A stretch of DNA of 64,000 bases from Chrysomallon squamiferum. Its lineage: Eukaryota; Mollusca; Gastropoda; Neomphalida; Peltospiridae. The stretch is taken from assembly GCA_012295275.1 (NCBI GenBank), contig CM022671.1, forward strand, positions 6,479,727 to 6,543,726, given 5' to 3'. Shown here one piece after another: positions 22,113 through 37,981 of this stretch (position 1 is the stretch's first letter; every line of letters begins with the position of its first letter). The translations under genes and the position numbers were made by a program. Under the pieces are notes generated by a model. The model was not told the DNA's origin. It saw only the letters and a program-made list of their open reading frames with translations, and did not search any database.

Positions 22113-23690
22113 GTTCATCATCTTCATCAACTCATTGGTTTCAAATTTGTTTAACAATAGTTGTGGAATTTGACAAAATTAATAAATTTCTCTTTAATAA
22201 AATGACGCGGACATGTTTTTTATTAGTTTGTTACAGCAAGAATCCTACTGTAATTATTACACTAAATGCATGTATTTGTACATTTTATGAATATTTAAAA
22301 AAATAAAGAACAAAAATAAGAAAAAGCCATAAAAATCCCAAACCCCAAGCAATCTGGGTGGAAGATAATAGCTTTATTTCTTCAGTTTTAGATCTGTACG
22401 GAGAAAGCCGCTCATGACAAAATCAAAACGATATAAAGTAAAGTTTTCAAAATATTCAGTTAAATGTATTTTTACGTTCTTACGTGCAAATTAAGTCATT
22501 CGTCCTTCTTTTTATTATATCATTTTTAAATTAGTAACAATAATAAAATAAAAATAAAAATGTTATATAATAATAATGTGTGTAAACAGAAACATGTCAG
22601 TTTGAAAGTTGAAGGTTACGTAATTAAGAAAAAGAACACTGTATGTACATATTTGTCCCAACTGCAACGTCCGCAGCTTCAACAATATCAAACCAAAATG
22701 GCCTTTTCTGCCATAAATGACTTAAGTTTGATTTCTCAGCACTTTATCTCCAGCCAACAAATGATTAATGGTGGAATAATTTAAAAATCTCTTTTCATAT
22801 AAATCTATGACGGAACGAAAAAATAGTCTAAATTAAAATGATTGCATTGATAGATTTTACTACAAGACACTGATAAACATGACTTTCTATTTTATTTTAT
22901 TTTATGATTATTTTCTTTTTCTCTTTTGTAAAACAGTCATGATAATTAAAAAAATAAATAAAGAAAGACTACTACTAGTAATAGCAATGAACATCAATCT
23001 TCGGAGCATTTGTTATTAGTGAAAGGTAGTGACTAGCTGAAAAACAATAGTTGTAAACTGTACAAAGTAAATTTTGTTCATATGTGTTGTACAGTGAGAT
23101 GCGTAGGTTCTTTCATCATAGAACTAAAACAAAATGTATTTCTAGATTTCTTAATTGTGGTTTTCTATTAATTATTACAGTTAGACAGAATTTTAAAATT
23201 AACAGTATAAAAATAATGTAGCCCGAAATCCAATACTCTAAGCTGAATCCTTTTTATACAGCAATAATTTAAATAAATTATTTGTTATAATTGTATCAGA
23301 TAAAACAAACAAACGTTACAGTTTAGTCACTAGAAAATAAAACGATTCAAATTATTATTTCATGTTCTGCAGTACTGCACAGGATTTTGTCAAAAAAGAA
23401 ACGACATCTTTGTCACGAATATTAAAAGTTGCTGGTTATTATATTCGAAAAAGTAAAGGGAAATAAATAGAACTGGTATTTGCAATTGAATTTTTAATAT
23501 TATTTTTAAAATTATTAACAGATAGAAAAAACACGTTTCAGGTCATAATTTGTTGTTGATCTAAACAGGTAATAAGCGAATATCAACCATATTTAAAATC
23601 ACAATAACAAATAGATTTCTATACCATATATGTATTTTCAAACAGTAATCGATCATATCAGTACAAATCACTGAGAGATCAAATCCGCCG
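22113..23690. other. 3' flank of PSMB3-B and an old, diverged CDC25-array spacer
   Basis: From about 22700 the sequence is recognisably, though poorly, similar to the inter-gene spacers of the CDC25 array (for example CAACAAATGATTAATGG near 22757 against ACCACCAAATGATTAATGG at 28070, and TCATCATAGAACTAAA near 23112 against 29087). It marks the left, oldest boundary of the array. No gene recognised. Confidence 0.6.
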
Positions 23691-23699
23691 ACAAAAATA

Positions 23700-23830
23700 T
23701 CTTACACAAAAATCTGAGATAACATGAGTATGGAAAGTCAAAACAATTTGTGTCGACAAACCACCAATGATGTCGACATCAGCATCTCACAATAAAGTAC
23801 GTGATCCACAATGCTGAAGTGATTACAAAC
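23700..23830 (-). pseudogene. CDC25-like exon-6 relic (oldest array member)
   Basis: About 100 bp resembling the end of exon 6 and the start of the 3' UTR of the neighbouring CDC25 copies (TAACATGAGTATGGAAAGTC, TGTCGACATCAGCATCTCA, GTGATCCACAATGCTGAAGT). The rest of the gene is not recognisable. It lies tail-side of copy 1 and is much more diverged than the other copies are from each other. Confidence 0.65.
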
Positions 23831-23899
23831 GAAAGACAAATAACACAAATAGATTTGTATATTTTGTATATTTATTACTAAATATCACCCGATTAAATA

Positions 23900-24225
23900 A
23901 ATACAAATAACTGCCAGATAATACGCTCCGACATAACAATATTTATATAAGAACTGTCAGATAACATCCTCCGACATAACAATGTTTTATATAACAACTG
24001 TCAGATAACATCCGCCGCCACAACAGTGTTTTATATAACAACTGTCAGATAACATCCTCCGACACAACAATGTTTTATATAACAACTGTCAGATAACATC
24101 CGCCGACACAACAGTGTTATATAGAAATAATGTCAGATAACATCCGCCGACACAACAGTGTTTTATAGAAATAATATCAGATAACATCCGCCGACACAAC
24201 AGTGTTTTATAGAAATAATGTCAGA
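23900..24225 (-). repeat. 3'-UTR hairpin repeat array, copy 1
   Basis: About seven units of 42-46 bp after the copy-1 stop codon. Each unit contains, on the gene strand, TGTCGG(A/C)GGATGTTATCTGAC, which can fold as a 6-7 bp stem with an eight-base loop. Confidence 0.8.
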
Positions 24226-24272
24226 TAACATGAGTATAGAAAGTAAAAATAATTTCGTTCGACATCAGCATC

Positions 24273-26641
24273 TCAGAATAAAGGCGGTGATCCACACAGC
24301 TGAAGTGGTAGACAACGTCGTCTTCTCTGCCCAGCAGTCCACGACTTGGAACGAGACCGGAAGTGACGTAGATCTTCACTATGTTCATTGTCAAGCATAG
24401 GTACATAGTCGTCAGGTGAACACTGATTCTGTAAATATAAAATAAATATTTATAACACGTGTTACAATACTGGTATATTATATTAAATTATGCAATTTTA
24501 AAATCAAAACAAGTTCTCACTGTTTTTAAAATGAAGCATATAACCTGTTCTTATACAAAACTGTTTTTTAAAAAATTTATCCTCAATATCATCTTCATCG
24601 TAATTTTTGCAACGCTGTATGTTTTGAGAACAGCATCTAAATAAAGGTAATAGTTTGATATTTTAATTACCTGAAACTGGTTGAAGAACTGCTTGTATCC
24701 ACCACACAGAAGATAGATCTCAGGAAAGAAAAGTTTCGGGTACACGTCACTGTTCAGTTTACGATCCTCGTTTCTCAGATAGCGTAATCTAAATAAATAT
24801 AAAACAAATATAAAACAAACTGAAGTAGAAAAAAACAAACAATAAAAAATAAAATATAGAGCTTTTTTAAATAAAGAAACCTAAATAAAAACACAATAAA
24901 CTTGTGCATAATTATAAAAACAATATAATTTTGAAATATAAATTAGGTACGATAACAATAGAAAAATTACCAAAGTTTAATCAATAAAATGTTGTCTTTC
25001 CTTTTACTCAGCGGTATATGCCAATTTGTTTTATTAAACGTTTTCAATACAAACTGCAACAACAGATTACAAACACGACTTACAGTTTAGGAGCTCGCTA
25101 TGAAGAGAATTCACAGTGGAAGATCAGAATGTGCTTCTCACACTGAGTCGACTGTGTTGAGAGAAATGTTTGTACATCTTTCTGTGTGTACAAGTTGATA
25201 GCTCCCTGAAATTTACAAATATTTTTATTAATACATTTCATATAATTTTTTGTTCAATTAATGACTGACATAGAAATTAAAATAGCTTATATCAGATAAA
25301 ATCGTTAATCAGAGAGAGAGAGAGATATTTAAAAATGTACACACCTTAATATGGCCTCCTTCAAACTCGTACGGATATCTGCAGTCGACAATTTGAAAAC
25401 TAGAAATTTCATCCTGGTAGACTCCATCAATTAACTCTGTCACGGTTGTCGGACTGATAGACATCAGGTCTGGTTTATCTCCACAAACAGTTGGTAAACA
25501 ATGACTCTGAAAAACAAATCAAACATTATTTTAGCTGAACAAAACAACAACAATAATAATATTTAATAAAAAAATGATAATTTTAGTGTCATTTGAAAGC
25601 ACATATTGATAATAAAACACTCAAAAGATAATATTCGAAAGAGACTATATAGTTTAAGCAATTCAACAATCAAAAAGATAAAAAGTTATTACTATTAATA
25701 TTAATGTCATTGTTCTTATTTTCTCAAATGTCTTTATTATTAACGTCAACTTGTAAGTAGGTATTATTTAATTTTTGTATGAAAATATTTTAATTATTAT
25801 ATTCGATCAGTCACTTCTGTGAAAAGAAAAAACAATAAAGACTCTTTCAGAAAAGACTCCTTCAGATTTTTCAGAATTACAAATAATTTGTAAGGGAGTT
25901 TTAATAATTTATAAATCAACATACCTCAGACCCGTCTCCTGTCAAATGACCTTCACCTTCCATCTTCTGACTTGAAACGTCATCATCACTGGCTAATTCT
26001 GCAAGGCGAAGATGTTTTGAAAAGACGTCAACATCAACATCGTCAACATCTCTCAGTCTTTTTCCAGAAAACAGACTTCTTCTAGTAGTGTTGTTGCTAT
26101 TGTTGTAGGATTTTTTAGGTGACGGAGTGAAACACTGAAAAATGGAAAAGAATTTGTGAAACAAACAGAAATAAGGATATTACGTTAAAATCACTTTCTG
26201 AATTTTACATGTATTAAAGTAAAACAAATAACATGTTAGCACATATAAAAATGTATAATATATAAATATATCAATGTACAGTACATAAATGTATCGCATA
26301 TAAATGTATAGAATATAAATGTATAGTATATATGTGTGTAGTATATAAACCTATAGTTTATAACTACATAACACAATCAATAAACAAAAATCTTCTGTTC
26401 ATTTAATTGCAATAAAACTTAGCTACGTTTTCAGAGCGTTAACATAATATTAAAATTAAAATATTTTTAATAAAATAAAAGTACAGCTGACCTGGTTTGT
26501 CGGTGAACCGTATCCACTATCTCGGGAATCCTCATCAACCCACTGAAACGTACTGCTGAAGAAGACGTCAACAAAGTCGTCGTCACGTGTTTTGGAAAGA
26601 GGAGAAAAATCGTCGTCAAAGCACAGATTTCTGGACACCAT
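24273..26641 (-). pseudogene. CDC25-like phosphatase copy 1, stop codon inside the catalytic loop
   Basis: Six exons as in the intact copies: 26492-26641, 25925-26134, 25345-25506, 25084-25205, 24671-24788, 24273-24428, all with GT/AG borders. Exon 2 is 6 bp shorter than in copies 2-5. In exon 4 the codon that is GAA in every other copy reads TAG (plus-strand CTA at 25098-25100), so translation would stop at HCEFSS, before the phosphate-binding Arg. The CDC25 fold would be truncated and inactive. Other substitutions (Arg30 to Ser, Asn to Ser at the start of exon 3) make it the most diverged six-exon copy. Promoter TATA and E-box are still present at 26712-26719 and 26730-26735. The DSGYGS degron persists. 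Confidence 0.9.
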
Positions 26642-26760
26642 GTTTATTTTCTGAGAGAATTTGCAGGGTGGACAAACAGTAAGAATGATGTAAAATGGCT
26701 CACAACTCCACTATATATAGTGAAGAAGTCACGTGATTCTGAGAACTGTGTTCATAGCAA
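26642..26760 (-). promoter_or_regulatory. Core promoter and 5' UTR of CDC25 copy 1
   Basis: TATATATA at 26712-26719, 71 bp upstream of the ATG, and the palindromic E-box TCACGTGA around 26730-26735. The same arrangement is seen in all copies that retain exon 1. Confidence 0.7.
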
Positions 26761-28424
26761 GTTAAAAAAACAGTTACAGATCGTTAGTCTAATGGGAGCA
26801 CAGTTCAATGAGAATGAGCTTGAAGAGATTAACAACGGCGTGTTCTATCAGTGAATAACAATCACGTTAAAACAGAGTGATTTTCATCACAGATGCCGAC
26901 TGATGGAATCACACAGATTAAGTCACGCACTTGTTTACTTTAGTAGAATTTTATAATTAGGGCTTCCTTCGTTCTCGCTGTAGAATCGCGTTAAACAACT
27001 AATTAACGATATTAATGATAACTAAATACTAATTATAACATATGAAAAATACCGCCCGTCGCTTTAGAAAGATAAAGCCAAAAGCTTGGATCATAAAATA
27101 GAATCTTACTAGCGAAACAGATAATGAAATAGTATATCAAATAAAAAAATGTTTTTGTAACGTATCGGAAAGTCTTTTAATTTAAAATGCGATTTATGTG
27201 TGTTCACAGTTTCTAAGTTTACTTTATTGACTGAAAACTACTACTACTACTAAGAATAAAGAATTTTAAATTTGGAACTGGAGATGTGTCTTTTCTTATA
27301 TTCTTCCAATCGTGCTTATTTAGATCTGAGGATTCATCCATCTATTAACATATTTACACATGACTGTCCATCCATTCATCCATGTATTTATCTCCTACTA
27401 TTATCATTGATTCATCTCTCTATATAAAGAATCATGCACCAGTCTGAACTTAATATACATTCATTCTTACAATTATTTGTCTATCTTTCTACGGATCACT
27501 CTGTCTCGCTGTATATAGCCACACACCATTCAAACTACACCTATCTACATGTATGTCTGATTATAATTCTTGTATGCCATTTGTCAGTCTTCTTATATAT
27601 TTATTTTTTGGTTCAGACGTCATCGATTCATTTCTTTCTCTCCCTAAATACGCCATCCGTCTGTCTAATCTATATATTCATCAATATAACTTTAATTATA
27701 TACATCAGTTCATCTATCCATATATTCATACTGGTATCAATAATATGCATCTGTTCAACTGTAACTGCTCGTCATTCTATTAACCCATTCAGCCATTCCT
27801 CTAAGTGTTTAAGTATCTTTCCAAACATTTTATCTCATTCCACAGATTTTATTTGTTGATCATCCAGCAATCTCATCTACAAATCCGTCCATCATCAGTA
27901 ACCAACTCTATACATCCGTTCGTCCGTCTCTCACATACACTCATACATACACATACATACACACATACACAATCATACATATATACACACACATACAGAC
28001 ACATACAGACACACATACATAGATAAACCGTAAATTAAATGTGTTTGTTTTCTCAAAGGTTTATCTCCGACCACCAAATGATTAATGGCGTCATAATCAA
28101 ATTCATATTTATTCCGAAAAAGGTTTTCAAAATGCTTTTAATATGACTCTACACCGAAACGAGAAAATCGTCTAATACCACTTTTTGCTACAATAAACTC
28201 TATAACAGATATTCCCAGACATTATGTCTGAAGGACACTTTTGATGATGCCATTAAAGTCTGGAGACCCCATTTTGAAAACAAATTGATACTAAATACTT
28301 TTTAAATCTGTTTATTCAAGAGTTTTTGAATAATAATAAAATAGACATTTATAATTAATGAACCAATATGAAATTTTTATACTTGAAGAACAGAATATGT
28401 TGTTCTTTTTATATTTATACGTAT

Positions 28425-28455
<31 letters not shown>

Positions 28456-29660
28456 TTTTTTATTTTTTTTTTTAGACATTATATTTTTTTAATCATTTAA
28501 TCTTTAGTCTTCTCTTTCTTCCAAATTCAGCATGTACAGCTGCTTACTTAGACATGCCTTAGTATGTCTTGCTCATAACATACGACAAGCGGGCAATTCT
28601 GAAGAAAAAATTCTAAACTTGGGATGTCTGGTATCAATTATTTCATTTCATTCGATTACATGTCTATAATTTTTTTATTACTTTATTTTATTTTATTTTG
28701 TTCTATTCTCTTTGTTTTATTTTATTATCTTTTTTTTTTTTTTTTTTTATTATTACTTTTTTGGCGCCATTATTTTATTTTATTTTATTTCATTATTATC
28801 TCTTTGCTACAATGTAACGTCTATTCTAAAATAAACTTGTGTTTAACTTTTTTCAGAGAAATATCCTGTAAATGTCTGAATAGTTTTCTGTTTTTGTAGC
28901 GGTTTATATTAAAATAAAATAAAATAACAAACGAAAATAAATACCAATGTTTATGTTTTATCATTAATTGCGAAAGATAATTAAAATATAAATATATTAA
29001 TAATAAATGTAAAGTATACGAAGTATATTTTGTCTATTTCTTTTGTACATTTCAAAGGATACGACGGATTTTAAATATTATATTCATCATAGAACTAAAG
29101 CATTATGTAAGAATTTGTGGATTTCTTAAAGTTTTATTTGATTTAATTATTACACTTTGATTGAATTGTAAAATTAGCCGTATAAAAAAATATAACACAA
29201 AATCCAGAATTCTACACTGAATACTGTTTATATAACAAACAATTTAAAGAAATTATTTTGATAAAATTATATGAATTGCCCATAGTACAGTAAAAAAAAA
29301 AAACTTAAAAGATTCAAATTATTATTCGTATTATGCAGGAGAGCTCTGGATTGTCTTAAAAATTAGGTTTTTTTTTTTTTCTCATTAATATCAAATGTTA
29401 TTTGCTATTATTTATCACATTTCTAAATATTATTCTCCTTGATATATTTTCATAACTGCATGATTCAAATTTTCAGTCCATGTTATTATTTATTTATGAT
29501 TATTAATATTTTTAAGTTATTCATAGAAAGAGATGGCAGTCTCGAGATGGTAATTTGCTGTTGATCTAAACAAACCAATTAATGAATATCAAACATCTTT
29601 AAAGAAAACAACAAATAGATTTATATATTTTGTATATTTATTAACAAACATGACTCGATC
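26761..29660. other. Spacer between CDC25 copies 1 and 2
   Basis: Upstream conserved block (26761-27130), a degenerate ATCC/TCTG tetranucleotide tract ending in CA-rich repeats (about 27320-28025), then AT-rich unique spacer with an (ATTT)n run near 28425-28460. The long open frames in the tetranucleotide tract reflect its composition. Nearly the whole block recurs at 32455-35390. Confidence 0.7.
27320..28025. repeat. Degenerate ATCC-type tetranucleotide tract with CA-rich end
   Basis: Scattered CCATCCATTCATC, CATCTATTAACAT, TCATCTATCCATAT-like units, grading into ACATACACATACATACACAC near 27940-28020. It recurs in both orientations elsewhere in the array. Confidence 0.75.
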
Positions 29661-29945
29661 ATATAAATACAAATAACTGTCAGATAACAGGCTCCGACAT
29701 AACAATATTGTACATAAGAACTGTCAGATAACATCCTCCGACACAACAATATTTTATATAACAACTGTCAGATAACAGGCTCCGACACAACAGTATTTTA
29801 TATAACAACTGTCAGATAACATCCTCCGACACAACAGTCTTTTATATAACAACTGTCAGATAACAGGCTCCGACACAACAATATTTTATATAACAACTGT
29901 CAGATAACATCCGCCGACACAACAGTGTTTTATAGAAAAAATGTC
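29660..29945 (-). repeat. 3'-UTR hairpin repeat array, copy 2
   Basis: Six units of about 46 bp in which two loop types alternate (on the gene strand GGATGTTA and GCCTGTTA between GTCGGA and TCTGAC), giving a dimeric higher-order repeat. Confidence 0.85.
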
Positions 29946-29995
29946 AGATAACATGAGTATAAAAAATCAAAACAATTTCCGTCGACATCAGCATC

Positions 29996-32335
<2,340 letters not shown>

Positions 32336-32455
32336 GTTTATTTTCTGAGAGAATTTGCAGGGTGGACAAACAGTAAGAATGATGTAAAATGGCTCACAAC
32401 TCCACTATATATAGTGAAGAAGTCACGTGATTCTGAGAACGGTGTTCATAGCAAG
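32336..32455 (-). promoter_or_regulatory. Core promoter and 5' UTR of CDC25 copy 2
   Basis: TATATATA at 32406-32413, 71 bp before the ATG, and CACGTG at 32424-32429 within TCACGTGA. Confidence 0.75.
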
Positions 32456-34121
32456 TTAAAAAAACAGTTACAGATCGTTAGTCTAATGGGAGCACAGTTC
32501 AATGAGAATGAGCTTGAAGAGATTAACAACGGCGTGTTCTATCAGTGAATAACAATCACGTTAAAACAGAGTGATTTTCATCACAGATGCCGACTGATGG
32601 AATCACACAGATTAAGTCACGCACTTGTTTACTTTAGTAGAATTTTATAATTAGGGCTTCCTTCGTTCTCGCTGTAGAATCGCGTTAAACAACTAATTAA
32701 CGATATTAATGATAACTAAATACTAATTATAACATATGAGACATACCCCCCGTCGCTTAGAAAGATAAAGCCAAAAGCTTGGATCATAAAATAGAATCTT
32801 ACTAGCGAAACAGATAATGAAATAGTATATCAAATAAAAAAATGTTTTTGTAACGTATCGGAAAGTCTTTTAATTTAAAATGCGATTTATGTGTGTTCAC
32901 AGTTTCTAAGTTTACTTTATTGACTGAAAACTACTACTAATAATAATAATAAAGAATTTTAAATTTGGAACTGGAGATGTGTCTTTTCTTATATTCTTCC
33001 AATCGTGCTTATTTAGATCTGAGGATTCATCCATCTATTAACATATTTACACATGAATGTCCATCCATTCATCCATGTATTTATCTCCTACTATTATCAT
33101 TGATTCATCTCTCTATATAAAGAATCATGCACCAGTCTGAACTTAATATACATTCATTCTTACAATTATTTGTCTATCTTTCTACGGATCACTCTGTCTC
33201 GCTGTATATAGCCACACACCATTCAAACTACACCTATCTACATGTATGTCTGATTATAATTCTTGTATGCCATTTGTCAGTCTTCTTATATATTTATTTT
33301 TTGGTTCAGACGTCATCGATTCATTTCTTTCTCTCCCTAAATACGCCATCCGTCTGTCTAATCTATATATTCATCAATATAACTTTCAGTATATACATCA
33401 GTTCATCTATCCATATATTCATACTGGTATCAATAATATGCATCTGTTCAACTGTAACTGCTCGTCATTCTATTAACCCATTCAGCCATTCCTCTGTCTA
33501 AGTGTTTAAGTATCTTTCCAAAGATTTTATCTCATTCCACAGATTTTATTTGTTGATCATCCAGCAATCTCATCTACAAATCCGTCCATCATCAGTAACC
33601 AACTCTATACATCCGTTCGTCCGTCTCTCACATACACTCATACATACACATACATACACACATACACAATCATACATATATACACACACATACAGACACA
33701 TACAGACACACATACATAGATAAACCGTAAATTAAATGTGTTTGTTTTCTCAAAGGTTTATCTCCGACCACCAAATGATTAATGGCGTCATAATCAAATT
33801 CATATTTATTCCGAAAAAGGTTTTCAAAATGCTTTTAATATGACTCTACACCGAAACGAGAAAATCGTCTAATACCACTTTTTGCTACAATGAACTCTAT
33901 AACAGATATTCCCAGACATTATGTCTGAAGGACACTTTTGATGATGCCATTAAAGTCTGGAGACCCCATTTTTAAAACAAATTGATACTAAATACTTTTT
34001 AAATCTGTTTATTCAAGAGTTTTTGAATAATAATAAAATAGACATTTATAATTAATGAACCAATATGAAATTTTTATACTTGAAGAACAGAATATGTTGT
34101 TCTTTTTATATTTATACGTAT

Positions 34122-34156
<35 letters not shown>

Positions 34157-35390
34157 TTTTTTTTTATTTATTTATTTATTTATTATTTTTTTTAATAGAC
34201 ATTTAATCTTTAGTCTTCTCTTTCTTCCAAATTCAGCATGTACAGCTGCTTACTTAGACATGCCTTAGTATGTCTTGCTCATAACATACGACAAGCGGGC
34301 AATTCTGAAGAAAAAATTCTAAACTTGGGATGTCTGGTATCAATTATTTCATTTCATTCGATTACATGTCTATAATTTTTTTATTACTTTATTTTATTTT
34401 ATTTTGTTCTATTCTCTTTGTTTTATTTTATTATATTTTTTTTATTTTTTTTTATTATTACTTTTTTGGCGCCATTATTTTATTTTATTTTATTTCATTA
34501 TTATCTCTTTGCTACAATGTAACGTCTATTCTAAAATAAACTTGTGTTTAACTTTTTTCAGAGAAATATCCTGTAAATGTCTGAATAGTTTTCTGTTTTT
34601 GTAGCGGTTTATATTAAAATAAAATAAAATAACAAAGAAAATAAATACCAATGTTTATGTTTTATCATTAATTGCGAAAGATAATTAAAATATAAATATA
34701 TTAATAATAAATGTAAAGTATACGAAGTATATTTTGTCTATTTCTTTTGTACATTTCAAAGGATACGACGGATTTTAAATATTATATTCATCATAGAACT
34801 AAAGCATTATGTAAGAATTTGTGGATTTCTTAATGTTTTATTTGATTTAATTATTACACTTTGATTGAATTGTAAAATTAGCCGTATAAAAATAATGTAA
34901 CACAAAATCCAGAATTCTACACTGAATACTGTTTATATAACAAACAATTTAAAGAAATTATTTTGATAAAATTATATGAATTGCCCATAGTACAGTAAAA
35001 AAAAAAACTTAAAAGATTCAAATTATTATTCGTATTATGCAGGAGAGCTCTGGATTGTCTTAAAAATTAGGTTTTTTTTTTTTTCTCATTAATATCAAAT
35101 GTTATTTGCTATTATTTATCACATTTCTAAATATTATTCTCCTTGATATATTTTCATAACTGTTAAGTTAATGGAAGTAAAGACAAACTGCATGATTCAA
35201 ATTTTCAGTCCATGTTATTATTTATTTATGATTATTAATATTTTTAAGTTATTCATAGAAAGAGATGGCAGTCTCGAGATGGTAATTTGCTGTTGATCTA
35301 AACAAACCAATTAATGAATATCAAACATCTTTAAAGAAAACAACAAATAGATTTATATATTTTGTATATTTATTAACAAACATGACTCGA
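32456..35390. other. Spacer between CDC25 copies 2 and 3
   Basis: Near-identical duplicate of 26761-29660: conserved upstream block, tetranucleotide/CA tract (about 33015-33722), AT-rich spacer with (ATTT)n near 34120-34190. No gene recognised. Confidence 0.75.
33015..33722. repeat. Degenerate ATCC-type tetranucleotide tract with CA-rich end
   Basis: Same structure and nearly the same sequence as 27320-28025, offset by about 5.7 kb. Confidence 0.75.
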
Positions 35391-35394
35391 TCAT

Positions 35395-35680
35395 ATAAAT
35401 ACAAATAACTGTCAGATAACAGGCTCCGACATAACAATATTGTACATAAGAACTGTCAGATAACATCCTCCGACACAACAATATTTTATATAACAACTGT
35501 CAGATAACAGGCTCCGACACAACAATATTTTATATAACAACTGTCAGATAACATCCTCCGACACAACAGTCTTTTATATAACAACTGTCAGATAACAGGC
35601 TCCGACACAACAATATTGTACATAACAACTGTCAGATAACATCCGCCGACACAACAGTGTTTTATAGAAAAAATGTCAGA
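35395..35680 (-). repeat. 3'-UTR hairpin repeat array, copy 3
   Basis: Six units of about 46 bp with alternating GGATGTTA and GCCTGTTA loops, almost identical to copy 2. Confidence 0.85.
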
Positions 35681-35727
35681 TAACATGAGTATAAAAAATC
35701 AAAACAATTTCCGTCGACATCAGCATC

Positions 35728-37981
35728 TCAGAATAAAGGCGGTGATCCACTCTGCTGAAGTGGTAGACAACGTCGTCTTCTCTGCCCAGCAGTCCAAGAC
35801 TTGGCACGGGACCGGAAGTGACGTAGATCTTCACTATGTTCCTTCTCAAGCATGGGTACATAGTCGACAGGTGAACAGTGATTCTGTAAATATAAAATAA
35901 ATATTTATAACACATGTTAGAATACTGGTATATTATATTAAATTATGCAATTTTAAAATCAAAAGCAAGTTGTAACTATGGTAGCAGCAGTCATTCGCTT
36001 GTTTATATAAATGAAGAGAGATAACCAGAGTGACTCTGGGGTGAAACTGTTTTTGGAAAAGCACAACCTGTTCTAAAAAAAATTCATCAACTTCATCATC
36101 ATCATGATCATTTTTGCATTGGTGTATCAATTCTGATAAAAGTATCTAAATAAAAGTAATAGTTTTATATTAAAATTACCTGAAACTGGTTGAAGAACTG
36201 CTTGTATCCACCACACAGAAGATAGATCTCAGGAAAGAAAAGTTTCGGGTACACGTCACTGTTCAGTTTACGATCCTCGTTTCTCAGATAGCGTAATCTA
36301 AATAAATATAAAACAAATATAAAACAAACTGAAGTAGAAAAAAAAAAATACAATAAAAAATAAAATATAGAGCTTTTTTAAATAAAGAAACCTAAATAAA
36401 AACACAATAAACTTGTGCATAATTATAAAAACAATATAATTTTGAAATATAAATTAGGTACGATAACAATAGAAAAATTACCAAAGTTTAATCAATAAAA
36501 TGTTGTCTTTCCTTTTACTCAGCGGTATATGCCAATTTGTTTTATTAAACGTTTTCAATACAAACTGCAACAACAGATTAGAAACACGACTTACAGTTTA
36601 GGAGCTCGTTCTGAAGAGAATTCACAGTGGAAGATCAAAATGTGTTTCTCACACTGAGTCGACTGTGTTGAGAGAAATGTTTGTACATCTTTCTGTGTGT
36701 ACAAGTTGATAGCTCCCTGAAATTTACAAATATTTTTATTAATACATTTCATATTTTTTGTTCAATTAATGACTGACATAGAAATTAAAATAGCTTATAT
36801 CACAGATAAAAAAATTAACTGAATCGTTAAAGAGAGAGAGAGAGAGACAGAGAGAGAATTATACTTTTAAAAATGTACACACCTTAATATGGCCTCCTTC
36901 AAACTCGTACGGATATCTGCAGTCGACAATTTGAAAACTAGAAATTTCATCCTGGTAGACTCCATCAATTAACTCTGTCACGGTTGTCGGACTGATAGAC
37001 ATCAGGTCTGGTTTATCTCCACAAACAGTTGGTAAACAATGATTCTGAAAAACAAATTAAAAATTATTTTACGCGGATAAAACAATAACAGCAAAAATAA
37101 TATTTAATAAAACTAATATTAGTGTCACTGTTATAGTTTAAGGAATTCGACAATGAAAAAGATAAAAATATTACTATTAATATTACTACCATTGTGCTTA
37201 TTGTCATCAAATGTCCTTATTATACAAGACAACTTTTAAGAACGTATTATTTAATCTTTGTATGAAAATATTTTAATTGCTATGGAGTTCGATCAGTCAC
37301 TTTTGTGAAAAGAAAACAACAATTACCTCAGACCCGTCTACTGTCAAATGACCTTCACCTTCCATTTTCTGACTTATATCAATTGATACGTCATCATCAC
37401 TGGCTGATTCTCCAAGGCGAAAATGTTTTGGAAAGACGTCAACATCAACATCGTCATCATCTCTCAGTCTCTTTCCAGAAAACAGACTTCTTCTAGTATT
37501 ATTGTTGTTGTTGTAGGATTTTTTAGGTGACGGAGTGAAACACTGAAAAATAGAAAATAAATTGTGAAAGAAAGAGAAACAGAGATATTACGTTAAAATC
37601 ACTTACTGAATATTACACATATTATTGAAGAAAAAAAATCCCAAACTTGTTTCACATATAAAAAAATGTATAGTATGTAACTACATAACACAATGAATAA
37701 ACAAATATCTTGTATTTAGTTAATTGTAATAAAACTTAGCTGTGTTTATAAAAAGTAAAACTAGGTTTTCAGAGAGTTAACATAATATTTAAATTAAAAT
37801 ATTTATAATAAAATAAAAGTACAGCTGACCTGGTTTGTCGGTGAACCGTATCCACTATCTCGGGAATCCTCATCAACCCACTGAAACGTTCTGCTGAAGA
37901 GAAGACGTCAACAAAGTCGTCGTCACGTGTTTTGGAAAGAGGAGAAAAATCGTCGTCAAAGCACAGATTTCTGGACACCAT
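35728..37981 (-). pseudogene. CDC25-like phosphatase copy 3, exon-1 frameshift
   Basis: Exons 37830-37981, 37327-37542, 36883-37044, 36595-36716, 36180-36297 and 35728-35883, all with intact splice borders. Exon 1 is 152 bp instead of 150: near 37898-37903 the plus strand reads GAAGAGAAGACG where the others read GAAGAAGACG. The shift changes the residues after FVDVF and runs into a TGA in exon 2, so the degron and the whole catalytic domain are lost. Downstream exons remain open in the old frame and HCEFSSERAP is unmutated, so the break is recent. The exon-2 end has Gly to Val (HLTVDG). Apart from these it is nearly identical to copy 2. An assembly indel is the main alternative. Confidence 0.85.

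Noticed and set aside
27434-27859. 141-codon frame in the tetranucleotide spacer, and its counterparts in other units
   Set aside because: Composition follows ATCC/TCTG repeats and it has hydrophobic low-complexity residues only. Indels between spacer copies shift the frame.
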